A program made the position numbers and the translations under genes. Below the pieces are notes generated by a model. The model had not been told where the DNA came from and searched no databases. It was given only the letters and a program-made list of their open reading frames with translations. A stretch of DNA of 64,000 nucleotides from assembly GCA_029213265.1 (NCBI GenBank), contig JARGNG010000001.1, positions 124,822-188,821 of the forward strand, in the 5' to 3' direction. Positions 18,139-26,712 of this stretch are shown piece after piece. Each line of letters begins with the position of its first letter. Position 1 is the first letter of the stretch. The stretch comes from Verrucomicrobiales bacterium (GTDB lineage Bacteria; Verrucomicrobiota; Verrucomicrobiia; Verrucomicrobiales; DEV007).

Positions 18139-19032
18139 TCAGATTTTCGAAAGACCACCCAGAATGGCGGATTCGTTGGTGATGGACCGGTGTGTGATCG
18201 ACAAGGAGCTCAAGGCGACCCGATACAATTCGACCAACTCGTCAGAGCCGACCAGAAACACAAACTCCGGTTGATCGGAAGCTTTGAAAACTCCGGCCAA
18301 CTCGTGACCGAGTAACAATCCCGAGAGTCGGGATCGGGCTTCCACCCCGTCGAGCTCTTCGAGAAGAGCCTCCGCTCGCAGGCGGAAGCCATCGGAGAGA
18401 AGTGACTCCGGGGACTGAAAGGAAGTGGTGACGCCTTGCAGGAAAGCCGTTTCGTCCGTGCCCTCCGGAGCGAGGGTAAGCCGCAGGACGGATTGGTTGG
18501 CGAGCAACGAAAACACCTCACCGGTGAAAAAGGTTTGAAAGCTCTGGATCTCTTTGTTTCGGACTTGAGCCCACTTGGTATGCGTTCCGGGCAGGCAGAC
18601 AAGGCCTTCAAATTCCGGATGTAGCGAGAGAAGACCCGCAATTTGAGTTTCCTCTCCCCGCATCACATCGGGCGGGGCGGACTGTTTCACACCCGAACGA
18701 ATCCAGACTTCAATTCCGTCGTCACTGGAGGGCGCCTTGCTGCGAAGAGTGGCGGGGGAGCACGGGGTTTCGCAATACGGAGCTTCGATCCATCCCTGCT
18801 TTGCGCCGACCATTCCGCAGGCTTCCACTCGAATCGTTTCGCCTTCGCGAAGCCAGGGCCGAATGAGTTCCAGTAAGGCCGTTTCGAAATTCCCTCCGCT
18901 TTTCACGATCGAATTCATACCGCTCTCTGATTCGGCGCGAAAGAGAACATGGCCGGATGAGGACATGGCCCAGCAACGGAGATTGGTAGTGCCCCAGTCC
19001 GCTGCGATCCATTCTATCGGGTCATGACTCAT
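18139..19032 (-). CDS. dgoK: 2-dehydro-3-deoxygalactonokinase-family sugar-acid kinase
   Basis: This 297-residue cytoplasmic kinase would phosphorylate a 2-keto-3-deoxy sugar acid with ATP. The family start is EWIAADWGTTNLRCWAM, an ASKHA phosphate-binding loop. Further blocks are EACGMVGAKQGWIEAPY, GLVCLPGTHTKWAQV and FFTGEVFSLL, all typical of DgoK, and the length matches. It is the last gene of a four-gene operon and overlaps the symporter gene by 11 bases. With the dehydratase and aldolase upstream it fits a De Ley-Doudoroff-type route for galactonate or a related acid. The precise substrate is inferred from family and context only. Confidence 0.9.
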   Translation of the reverse strand: MSHDPIEWIAADWGTTNLRCWAMSSSGHVLFRAESESGMNSIVKSGGNFETALLELIRPWLREGETIRVEACGMVGAKQGWIEAPYCETPCSPATLRSKAPSSDDGIEVWIRSGVKQSAPPDVMRGEETQIAGLLSLHPEFEGLVCLPGTHTKWAQVRNKEIQSFQTFFTGEVFSLLANQSVLRLTLAPEGTDETAFLQGVTTSFQSPESLLSDGFRLRAEALLEELDGVEARSRLSGLLLGHELAGVFKASDQPEFVFLVGSDELVELYRVALSSLSITHRSITNESAILGGLSKI

Positions 19033-20731
19033 TGCAGGTGAGATGTCTTTTTATCAACTTCCTGATGGCCGCTTGAACGGCACCCCCGGCCAGTATTAGA
19101 AAGGTTCCGAATCCGAATAGGACAAGCCTTCCTTCTTTTTCGATCAGGCCCAGAAGGATCATCCAGGCTCCGATGACAAGTAGGCTGAACATCACCATTC
19201 GTGCGGCGAAGGGGTCAAACCGGACCGGGGAAGTTACGCTATCTTCCTGACGGGTTTGTTTGGCCTGGTGCTCTTCGATACGCGATGCGCCGTCGTCCTT
19301 TCCCTGTCTTGCCCACTCGAAGAAAATCAGCATGAGAAGAGGTAGGATGACTCCCACGAGGACCTCCACATTTTTGGAATTTTCCAGAAGATAGAGTTGG
19401 GCCGGGTAGAGCGATGAATCCTCAGCGATTGCAGGATTGGTCGCAATCCCGAATCGCAGGGCCAGTCCGATCGTGAAACTTGTCAGGGCAATAACGATCA
19501 TGTCATGAATTCCAATTTTCCGGCTGAAAAGCCCCCACAGGGTGGGTGCGAAGAGGGGAACGACGAGCAGCGAATTGATGGAGATGATCAGCTTTTCGGC
19601 TCCTCCCATTTTCGGAACCATAATGGCTGTAAAGACAAGCAGTCCTCCTAACACAACTGTAAAAATACGACCGATCCTGACAAGCTTCAACTCCGTTGCT
19701 CCCGGGTTGAGAAAGGCCTTGTAGAAGTCGTTTGTAAGAACACCTGCAAAGACATTCAGCTGAGAGCTGACCATGCTCGCGGTGGCGGAAAACATGGCTG
19801 CGAACATGAGTCCGAGTACGCCGGGGGGAAGCACCGACTGTGCCGCGAGAATGTAGGCCTGTTCCTTGTTGACCCCTTCCACCTGCCCCCGGTAGAGCAG
19901 GGGAGGCAGGAGCCAGAAAAGCGGAGTCACCAAATACATGATACCAAACAGCCAGGAGGATTTTTTTGCTTCCCGCGGACTCCGAACTGCGAGAAAGCGC
20001 TGCACGAAGGCCCACTCCGCCCCGATCATGAAAAAGTGAATCGTGACCCAGCCAAAGAGAAAGAACCAGCCGTATTTGCCTGCGACGGGATCGAAAAAAT
20101 GAGCGGGAACAGATTCCGCGTAGGTGGCCATGTCCATTCCCGAGATCATGAGGATGGCCACCATGAAAACGACGACCGTCAGAACAATGAACTGAAGCAC
20201 GTCGGTCATGAGAACGGCCCAGAGACCACCCTGCATCGTATAGAGAACGACTATGGTCCCGAAGAGAATGATCGCCCAGGTGAGATCGATCGGCATCAGG
20301 GCCACTAACAAAATGGCAAGGGCGTAGAGAGAAACGGAAACTCCAAGGATCCGTTTGATCAACATAGTCCACGTGAAGAAATGGAGTCCGGTTGTTCCGA
20401 AGCGGAGTTGCACGAATTCAGCAGGCGTCGAGACGCCGAGTTGGTTCCACTTCCCGGCAACGAAGTAGCCGACCAGAAGCGCGGCGATTCCGTAGCAGGT
20501 ATTGATCGCTACCGCGACGAAACCGAGTTCGTAGGCGATTCCTCCCCAGACTACAAAAGTGCCGGCGGAAAACATCGTCATGAACCCGCTAAGACCGGAC
20601 GCCCACCAGGGAGAGCTCCGCCCGGCCGAGAACATCTCTTTCTGGCTCTTCGTCCTCCGTGCGGAGAAGGTGCTGATCACGAAGATCCCCGCGACATAAA
20701 GAAGGAGAGTGAGGTAGTCGGGGGTGGTCAT
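19022..20731 (-). CDS. Sodium:solute symporter (SSS family)
   Basis: This is a 569-residue inner-membrane transporter with about 14 hydrophobic segments. The N-terminal signature region GLSGFMTMFSAGTFVVWGG matches the sodium-site region of the SSS family, and STPAEFVQLRFGTTGLHF is the usual loop after helix 3. A hydrophilic loop near residues 470-500 (QGKDDGASRIEEHQAKQTRQ) separates the last helices. It overlaps the dehydratase stop by four bases and the kinase start by 11 bases, so it is the operon's importer, probably for the sugar acid that the neighbours degrade. SSS members also carry neutral sugars, so the cargo is an inference. Confidence 0.92.
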   Translation of the reverse strand: MTTPDYLTLLLYVAGIFVISTFSARRTKSQKEMFSAGRSSPWWASGLSGFMTMFSAGTFVVWGGIAYELGFVAVAINTCYGIAALLVGYFVAGKWNQLGVSTPAEFVQLRFGTTGLHFFTWTMLIKRILGVSVSLYALAILLVALMPIDLTWAIILFGTIVVLYTMQGGLWAVLMTDVLQFIVLTVVVFMVAILMISGMDMATYAESVPAHFFDPVAGKYGWFFLFGWVTIHFFMIGAEWAFVQRFLAVRSPREAKKSSWLFGIMYLVTPLFWLLPPLLYRGQVEGVNKEQAYILAAQSVLPPGVLGLMFAAMFSATASMVSSQLNVFAGVLTNDFYKAFLNPGATELKLVRIGRIFTVVLGGLLVFTAIMVPKMGGAEKLIISINSLLVVPLFAPTLWGLFSRKIGIHDMIVIALTSFTIGLALRFGIATNPAIAEDSSLYPAQLYLLENSKNVEVLVGVILPLLMLIFFEWARQGKDDGASRIEEHQAKQTRQEDSVTSPVRFDPFAARMVMFSLLVIGAWMILLGLIEKEGRLVLFGFGTFLILAGGAVQAAIRKLIKRHLTCNES

Positions 20732-21918
20732 GCCGGAATCAGGGTCATGTTCGCCCGCATCGCTTCGGAAGGTTCCACCCCGAGGCCGGCAGAGTTCGCC
20801 ACGAAATAGGATCCCTCTTCACAGCGCATCGCGTCTCCGGTGAAATGACGAAAGGGCTCGAAGATGGAATGCTGGAATTCATGGGCGGTGACGCAGGGTA
20901 GGGCGGCGCTCGCCTGCAGGCTGGCGGCGAGAAAGATGCCGGACCCGATCGTCGCGTGGGGCATCACTTCGAGTCCGTGTTCCATGGCAAGGCGACTGAT
21001 TCGCATGAACTCAGTGATCCCGGTATGCCCCATCTCAGGCTGCACGATGTGACAGGCGTTCCGGCGGATGCGGAGTCGGGCGTCGTAGAAAGTTCGCCAC
21101 TCCTCTCCCACCGCGATTCGCTGCCCCGAGGTTTCCGCTACTCTCGCCAGTGCTTCAATCTCTTCTGTCGGAACGGGTGCTTCGAGGAACCAGGGGCCGT
21201 GAGGTTCCAGTTCTTTGGCGAGGTCGATGGCATTTTGTTCGGTGAGAGACCAGTGGAGATCAATGGCGATCTTCGCCTCTCCGCCAAGCGTATTTCGAAG
21301 GCCGGTAAGTTCTGCGACGCCCCCTTCATCCGCGACCGGAAGAGCAAATTTCACGGCATCAAAACCGCGCTCTTTCCAGGAAGCGGCGAGTTCGCAGCGT
21401 TTTGTCAGGGTGTCTTCGGGAAGGCCGGAAACGTAAGCGGGAATCTTCTCGTGGAGCGTTCCGCCGAGCAGCTCACTGATCGATTGATTCGCGATTTTTC
21501 CGGTGATGTCCCAAAGGGCGATGTCGATTGCAGCAAGAGCGTCGAGGTAGAAACCTCCGGTGTATCCGCGGACTCGCATCAAGTCGTAGAGGTCGTCATG
21601 AATGATTTCGACATCACCCGGATCACGGCCGACTACGAAATCGGTCAGCAGGTCACTGATGATGGATGCGGTCGCCAGGGGAGCGACAAGTCCATAGGTT
21701 TCGCCCCATCCTTCGACGCCATCCGCCGTCCGAAGCCGCACGACAAGAGAGCGGTTTTTCCTGGGGTAGACGGTGCGATTGCCCTTTCGCACAAAATAGC
21801 CGGAGCGATTGACGGATTCCCCTTCGCGGAGTGATCCGAGGTAGGGCGTGTCCTGGCTGAGGTCGACGACGAAAATTTCGACGCTGGCGATCCGGTCCTG
21901 TGATTCGAGCAAGCTCAT
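20728..21918 (-). CDS. Enolase-superfamily acid-sugar dehydratase (MR/MLE type)
   Basis: This 396-residue enzyme of the mandelate racemase/muconate lactonizing family abstracts the proton alpha to a carboxylate. The metal ligands are the Asp of AIDLHW, the Glu of FLEAPVP and the Glu of AVGEEW, with a late His in VMPHATIG. The D-x-H arrangement (Asp-Leu-His) recalls D-galactonate dehydratase, where that His is catalytic. The usual second-strand KxK is reduced to one lysine (AVKFALP). Between a DapA-family aldolase gene and a transporter gene, overlapping each by four bases, it most likely dehydrates a hexonate or deoxyhexonate. Galactonate is a reasonable guess but not proven. Confidence 0.88.
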   Translation of the reverse strand: MSLLESQDRIASVEIFVVDLSQDTPYLGSLREGESVNRSGYFVRKGNRTVYPRKNRSLVVRLRTADGVEGWGETYGLVAPLATASIISDLLTDFVVGRDPGDVEIIHDDLYDLMRVRGYTGGFYLDALAAIDIALWDITGKIANQSISELLGGTLHEKIPAYVSGLPEDTLTKRCELAASWKERGFDAVKFALPVADEGGVAELTGLRNTLGGEAKIAIDLHWSLTEQNAIDLAKELEPHGPWFLEAPVPTEEIEALARVAETSGQRIAVGEEWRTFYDARLRIRRNACHIVQPEMGHTGITEFMRISRLAMEHGLEVMPHATIGSGIFLAASLQASAALPCVTAHEFQHSIFEPFRHFTGDAMRCEEGSYFVANSAGLGVEPSEAMRANMTLIPA

Positions 21919-22832
21919 GGAAAAACAGCCTGAAGATCCGAAAGCATGAGATCAATATCGCGTTGCGTGAATTCGTCCAGTTCAGGAAGCGGGGCGCGCA
22001 CATGAAGCGCGTCGGCGACGCCCCTTCTTTTCAGAAGATACTTGGTAAAGCGCATTCGGTAGACGGCTTGTGAAACGAGCAGGGGCAGGCTCAGTCGATA
22101 CAACTCGCGCGCCCGGGGATGATCGCCGCATTTGTGAGCGTCCCAAATCGCTACGTGAAGATCGGTCAACTCGACCGCAGGCATGGCCCCGAGTGCACCG
22201 CGGTCCAATTCATCGATGATGTAACGCGCTCCGCCTCCCCCAAAGATCGCTTTCAGATGAGGACTGTCAGTCGCGAGAAGGGAAGTGATGGCCGGACCTG
22301 AGGGCAGTGTCTCTTCCTTGATATAGGTAAGGGATTCATTTCCCGTTGCGAGTTCCGCCATGGCGTTCGCATTCAGTCCCGCCCCGATCGGAGAAGGAGC
22401 ATTTTGCAGAATGATTTCTGCGTCGGGCAGGGCGGTTGAGATCTCCGAGAAAAATCTCTGATGAGCCTCCAGATCGTCCCCAAGACCGGCCGGTGCCATG
22501 ATCATGAGGTGGTGGATTCCGTTTGCCTCCGCCTGCTGACCCGCGACGATCACTTCCTCTGCTGTTGCCGCGCTGGCTCCTCCGACGATGGGAACGCGGC
22601 CGTCGACTTCCTTCGCGACGAGAGCGATCAAAGCCCCACGTTCATCGGGAGTTAGAAAATTGTATTCGCTGGCAACTCCGGGAAAGACGACTCCGTGAGC
22701 ACCGGCCTCAAGGGCAAAGCGGACAACAGCGCGTTGAGCATCGAAATCGGGATCATCCTGATCCGTGAACAGAGTGGGTATTACGGGGAAGATTCCTTGA
22801 AGCATCGGGATCGTGATACAGGCAGGAGCCAT
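21915..22832 (-). CDS. DapA-family aldolase (keto-deoxy sugar-acid aldolase candidate)
   Basis: This 305-residue TIM-barrel enzyme belongs to the dihydrodipicolinate synthase/N-acetylneuraminate lyase family. The Schiff-base lysine is in LTYIKEET, and GVVFPGVASEYNFLTPDER replaces the usual GTTGE loop. ILQNAPSPIGAGL is the typical strand with a conserved proline. The ATG at 22832 was chosen; MLQGIFPVIPT at 22805 is an equally possible start closer to the family norm, and the TTG at 22841 is less likely. It is the first gene of the sugar-acid operon. There it probably cleaves the keto-deoxy acid (or its phosphate) to pyruvate and an aldehyde, in place of a DgoA-type aldolase. Confidence 0.88.
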   Translation of the reverse strand: MAPACITIPMLQGIFPVIPTLFTDQDDPDFDAQRAVVRFALEAGAHGVVFPGVASEYNFLTPDERGALIALVAKEVDGRVPIVGGASAATAEEVIVAGQQAEANGIHHLMIMAPAGLGDDLEAHQRFFSEISTALPDAEIILQNAPSPIGAGLNANAMAELATGNESLTYIKEETLPSGPAITSLLATDSPHLKAIFGGGGARYIIDELDRGALGAMPAVELTDLHVAIWDAHKCGDHPRARELYRLSLPLLVSQAVYRMRFTKYLLKRRGVADALHVRAPLPELDEFTQRDIDLMLSDLQAVFP

Positions 22833-22939
22833 TTTCTGCAACTCTCAATCTCGGCCCGGCACCCATCGAAGTTGTGTGAAGCAGCCCCTTCGACCATCTG
22901 GCCGGGTAGGCTGTTGGTGGGGACGGGAGCGTGTCTGAA

Positions 22940-23575
22940 TCAATCTGCTTCCGACCCTTGAAACAGATCGCTTACCATTTCCTCGAGCATTTCAAATCCC
23001 GTCGTGATCTTTTTGAGAAATGAATCCTGATGGCGGACGAGCCGGAAATTTGGATGCCGGGACCAGACGGTCCGCAGTTCGGCATCGAGCTCCGCCGCTT
23101 TGCCGATCGATTCGAGGCGGGCGGGATTTCCGCCTTCGATCGAAAGCCCTCCCACGGCGGCACTTTCAAAGAAAATGACGCCGTCGTAGCGGGCGAGCTC
23201 TTTGTCCATGGTGGTTCTCATTTCCTCAAAGAACTCATTGGGAGGCCCCGGCCAATAGGCAGCCCCATCGAGGGTGCCGCGGTCGCAAAGCAGGATTCGT
23301 CCCGGATATTCAGCAGCCTGAACATCCTCCAGATTCTGCTGCACATGGTAGATTGCCCGTTGCGCGGCATGCACTGCGTATCTCTCTTCGTATCGCGGAA
23401 ATCCGCCCGTGAACATCATCGTGGCGGCTTCCGGAACTACGACAACGCGGTCTCCGATTTCGCGGCGAAACATGTCAGCGGCGGTTGTTTTCCCTCCGCC
23501 CGGCCCCCCGGTGAGTACGATCCGGCAACGATGGTGGTTGTGGTTTGTCGGAAGTGGCATTCCCCATCTTACCAT
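22940..23575 (-). CDS. P-loop ATP/GTP-binding protein (AAA_28-like)
   Basis: This is a cytoplasmic P-loop NTPase of about 211 residues. The Walker A motif is VLTGGPGGGKTTAADMF, and the Walker B-like strand is RILLCDRGTLDGAAYW. GDRVVVVPEAATMMFTGGFP is conserved in the AAA_28 group, whose members resemble nucleoside/thymidylate kinases in fold. Possible starts are 23584 (TTG), 23575 (ATG) and 23560 (ATG, MPLPTNHNHH). It follows the sulfatase gene by about 35 bases and so may be the last gene of the sulfatase transcript, although the link in function is not obvious. Its substrate is unknown. Confidence 0.8.
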   Translation of the reverse strand: MVRWGMPLPTNHNHHRCRIVLTGGPGGGKTTAADMFRREIGDRVVVVPEAATMMFTGGFPRYEERYAVHAAQRAIYHVQQNLEDVQAAEYPGRILLCDRGTLDGAAYWPGPPNEFFEEMRTTMDKELARYDGVIFFESAAVGGLSIEGGNPARLESIGKAAELDAELRTVWSRHPNFRLVRHQDSFLKKITTGFEMLEEMVSDLFQGSEAD

Positions 23576-23610
23576 GAATTTCAAGCCGCAGAAATCCGGG
23601 AATCACTCCC

Positions 23611-25233
23611 TCAATCCGGCTTCAGATACTTGACACCGAGATCATCTGGCAGCGGAGTGACCTGGTTTTCGGCGCCCCATGTTTCCCAGGCCTTGTTCAT
23701 CTCTGCAACGCGCTCGGGATACTTCCCTGCAAGATCATTCATTTCGGTGCGGTCGACGGAGAAGTCGTAGAGTTCCCAGGGTTGGTCATCGAGCGCGACA
23801 AGTTTCCACTTCCCCCGGCGAACGGCGCGGTTGCCCTGGTGTTCAAAAAAGAGAGTGCGTTCTTCGGCCGTGCCGTGGTTGATCTGCTCAATGAGATCAA
23901 CTCCGGGGAGGGAAAGTTTCCCTTCGTAGGTGGCTCCGGCGACTGCTACAGCGGTAGGAAGCAGGTCGATGATGTGAGCCGGTTCGTGATGGATTGAGCC
24001 CGGATCTGCCTGTAAGCCTGCAGGCCAGTGGACGATTCCGGGGGAAGCGATTCCGCCCTCATGATTGAAATGTTTGTACATCCGCCACGGGGTGTTACCG
24101 GCGTTGGCCCATCCCGATCCGACGCTGTGGAAGGTTCCGGGTTCACCCATGGTTTCGATCATCTCGCCCTTGTGGAGGATATTCTGGTTGCTCGATACAA
24201 TATCAAATCCGAAGGGGTCCCACTCGAAGCAGGCTCCATTGTCGGAGGTGAAAACAATGAGTGTGTTCTCCCACTCGCCGGCCGCTTTCAGATCTTCGAC
24301 GATGCGCCCGATTTGCTGATCGAGACGATCAATCATGGCGGCATAGATCGCCATTCGCCGGGCGAGGTCGAGTCGGCGATCCTCCGGTAAAGAGTCCCAG
24401 GCGGGATTGGTTCCCGTTTTGGTTTCGCCGTAGTTTTGCCAGGTCGAGCGGGGACTTAGCAGGGTTGAGTCGGGGATGATACCCTGTTGCTTCATCCGCT
24501 GGAGCCGTTCCTCGCGGAGATTGTCCCAACCGTTGTGATAGCGATCTGCATACCTGGCGATTTCCTTCTTCGGAGCATGCAGAGGAAAATGGGGAGCATG
24601 GTAGGCGAGGTAAAGAAACCAGGGCTTCTCCGGCGTCTCCCGGGCGAGATGGAGAAAGTCGATCGCATGATCGGTTACTGCATCAGTCGCGTAAAATTCG
24701 CCTTCCGGATACTCGCGCATTTTTCGTCCTTCGGGAAAACGGACGAGATGATCGGGATCGAAGAAGCGCTTTGCGCTGACGAGCGTTCCATAGAATTCCT
24801 CGAAGCCGTTCTTCGTCGGATCGGGAGTGCCGAGGTGCCATTTGCCGGAAATGAAGGAGCGGTATCCGGTCGGGGCGAGCGCCTGTCCGATAGTCTGTGC
24901 CTCATCCGAGATCACACCGCGATAACCGGGTCGACCGAGGTCGTTCGTGGTCATGTGGCCAAGCCCGACCCGGTGGGGGTACTGGCCGGAGAGGAGCGCC
25001 GCCCGACTTGGGCAGCAGCGTCCGGTGTTGTAGAATTGTGTCAGGCGAACTCCTCCTTCAGCGAGGGTGTCGAGAACGGGAGTTTCGATTTCCCCTCCGA
25101 AACATCCGAGATCGCTGAAACCGAGGTCGTCAGCGAGAATGTAAAGGATGTTGGGGCGCGGAGCGGACTGTGACTCACCCGGAGATAGCGCGGCACAGAG
25201 AAAGAGCAGAAGGGGGAAAACGTAGCGTGGCAT
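23611..25233 (-). CDS. Secreted sulfatase, CCPSR type
   Basis: This 540-residue type I sulfatase has a signal peptide ending near residue 24 (PLLLFLCAALSPGESQS). Metal-binding NILYILADDLGFSDLG precedes the formylglycine motif at Cys73 (GRCCPSRAALLSG). GKWHLG, LYLAYHAPHFPLHAP and TLIVFTSDNGACFEW are further active-site segments. It is close in pattern to the CCPTR sulfatase at 9431-11602 but lacks its C-terminal sandwich. It overlaps the LamG-like gene upstream by one base (TAATG), so the binding protein and sulfatase are translated together. Confidence 0.94.
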   Translation of the reverse strand: MPRYVFPLLLFLCAALSPGESQSAPRPNILYILADDLGFSDLGCFGGEIETPVLDTLAEGGVRLTQFYNTGRCCPSRAALLSGQYPHRVGLGHMTTNDLGRPGYRGVISDEAQTIGQALAPTGYRSFISGKWHLGTPDPTKNGFEEFYGTLVSAKRFFDPDHLVRFPEGRKMREYPEGEFYATDAVTDHAIDFLHLARETPEKPWFLYLAYHAPHFPLHAPKKEIARYADRYHNGWDNLREERLQRMKQQGIIPDSTLLSPRSTWQNYGETKTGTNPAWDSLPEDRRLDLARRMAIYAAMIDRLDQQIGRIVEDLKAAGEWENTLIVFTSDNGACFEWDPFGFDIVSSNQNILHKGEMIETMGEPGTFHSVGSGWANAGNTPWRMYKHFNHEGGIASPGIVHWPAGLQADPGSIHHEPAHIIDLLPTAVAVAGATYEGKLSLPGVDLIEQINHGTAEERTLFFEHQGNRAVRRGKWKLVALDDQPWELYDFSVDRTEMNDLAGKYPERVAEMNKAWETWGAENQVTPLPDDLGVKYLKPD

Positions 25234-25973
25234 TATCGCAGTCTCCAGATTTTCACATCATCAATAAAGGCATTTTTTGCAATGAGAAGGCGCAAGAGCG
25301 TCTTTGTTTCGTGGGCAAACCCTTCGGAGGAAAACGTGCCGATTTCCTCTCCATTGATTCGGCAGGTGAGCGCGTCACCTTTTACGGTCACAAAAACCTG
25401 ATGCCATGCATTCGTTTTCAAGGGATGGCTGAATCGCTTCGATTTCCCGGCCAGAGATTTTTTCTGCGCTTCGGTCAGGGTTCCCGCCTTTCTTGCGTTG
25501 CGAACCTCCAGATTCATTTCCCCGGTTTTCTGGTCGGTGATGAGGACGCTTGACGTCCCGATGAGAACCTTGAAGAGGTGGCCTGCGTGGACGGACTTGA
25601 GACCAAGGTCGGCGAAGTTCAGCATCACTGAATCAGCTTTGTCCTCCAGTTGGAAGCGAAGTCCAATCGTCCCGTCCTGAAATGCAAATTCGTGTCGAAA
25701 GGACGTCGCGTGGTTGGCCTCGGCATGGGTGTAGATGTAGACGGCTCCGTCGCGGAGGTCGACCTGCTTGTATCCCTTTGCGGTTTTGTCACTGCTGGTC
25801 GTCCATCCGTTGCCGGGTTCATCTTTTGCTTCCTGTGACTCGTTTCTCTCAAAGTGGTCTTCGAAAATCAGCGTTCCGAAGTGTTCTTCGCTCTGCGCGA
25901 TAAGGGAAAAGGAAGCGCCGGTGGTCGCCGCTGTGACAGCGGCGAAAAAGAGGGAGGTTCGGCGTGCCTTCAT
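25233..25973 (-). CDS. Secreted LamG-like (concanavalin) domain protein
   Basis: This is a 246-residue exported protein. The ATG at 25973 opens a signal peptide (MKARRTSLFFAAVTAATTGA); the upstream extension to 26147 is polar, overlaps the preceding gene and is rejected. The body is one sandwich domain starting TLIFEDHFERNESQEA, with TIGLRFQLEDKADSVMLNFA and ending FIDDVKIWRLR. It is a paralogue of the C-terminal domain at 16692-17630. It lies 35 bases after a CBM6-like gene and overlaps the sulfatase start by one base. A glycan-binding role beside that sulfatase is likely, but no catalytic residues are recognisable. Confidence 0.78.
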   Translation of the reverse strand: MKARRTSLFFAAVTAATTGASFSLIAQSEEHFGTLIFEDHFERNESQEAKDEPGNGWTTSSDKTAKGYKQVDLRDGAVYIYTHAEANHATSFRHEFAFQDGTIGLRFQLEDKADSVMLNFADLGLKSVHAGHLFKVLIGTSSVLITDQKTGEMNLEVRNARKAGTLTEAQKKSLAGKSKRFSHPLKTNAWHQVFVTVKGDALTCRINGEEIGTFSSEGFAHETKTLLRLLIAKNAFIDDVKIWRLR

Positions 25974-26008
25974 GAAATGGGTTTTCAGTGGCTTTCCTGG
26001 AAGCAGGC

Positions 26009-26569
26009 CTACTGCTTCACGAACTTGAAGTAGTCGATGTCCGCAATGCTCGTCGATGGCCCTTCCCTCAGCATGGTCACCTTCATTTGATAGGTCCCTG
26101 CTTCCAATTTTACGTCCTTGTGGGTCAGCATTTCCAGCTTTGTCCACGCGCCGGTATCGGGGACGGAGATTTCGCCGGTGACGTCTTTCCCGTTGAATTC
26201 AATCATGAATTCTCCGCCCTTCTTTTTCGAAGCGACAGGCATCTCAATGCAGTAGGTCCCGGACTCCTTTACCTCCACCGTGTAGATGAGCCATTCGCCT
26301 GCTTTGGTCCATCCGATTCCGTGGCCGTTGGAAGCGTCGGAACGTTTCTCGATATCGACTTCGGTGGCTTCCCGATAGGCTTCGCCTTTGTTTTCGGGAT
26401 CCACATCGGAATAGGCGACTCCAGCAGCGCCTTCGTCCCAGTGCTCCGCCTCGATGAGACCGGGGATGATGTGGGTCCTGCCCTGAAAAGGTTTCGTATC
26501 GCCTGCTTGGACGATGGTCAGAGTGATGAGCGGAAGAAACAGGGAAATGGAAGCGCAACGCAGTTTCAT
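26009..26569 (-). CDS. Secreted CBM6-like carbohydrate-binding protein
   Basis: This 186-residue protein has signal peptide MKLRCASISLFLPLITLTIVQA. The mature part is a single galactose-binding-like jelly roll of the CBM6/CBM35 type. Conserved elements are IPGLIEAEHWDEGAAGVAYS, VDIEKRSDASNGHGIGWTKA, GEWLIYTVEVKESGTYCIE and the closing IADIDYFKF. No enzyme domain is attached. It heads an operon with the LamG-like protein and the CCPSR sulfatase, so it probably helps target the glycan that those act on. It is divergent from another sulfatase gene across about 140 bases, a shared control region. Confidence 0.85.
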   Translation of the reverse strand: MKLRCASISLFLPLITLTIVQAGDTKPFQGRTHIIPGLIEAEHWDEGAAGVAYSDVDPENKGEAYREATEVDIEKRSDASNGHGIGWTKAGEWLIYTVEVKESGTYCIEMPVASKKKGGEFMIEFNGKDVTGEISVPDTGAWTKLEMLTHKDVKLEAGTYQMKVTMLREGPSTSIADIDYFKFVKQ

Positions 26570-26712
26570 AGTTGATTCAACTTAGGGGAATCAATCGGAG
26601 CCGCCAATCACTGAAACAGGTCCCCTCTGAAATTTGGAGCGTTGCAATTCGTTGATTGTGCTTCGGCGCACTTTCCTTCAAAGTGGCGGCCCGATTTTCT
26701 CCACCTGTCCCG
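26570..26712. promoter_or_regulatory. Divergent control region between two sulfatase transcripts
   Basis: This 143-base gap separates the CBM6/LamG/sulfatase operon (leftward) from the CWPTR sulfatase gene (rightward). Both promoters should lie here, so the two arms may be co-regulated. I cannot identify convincing promoter boxes or an operator by eye. Confidence 0.35.
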
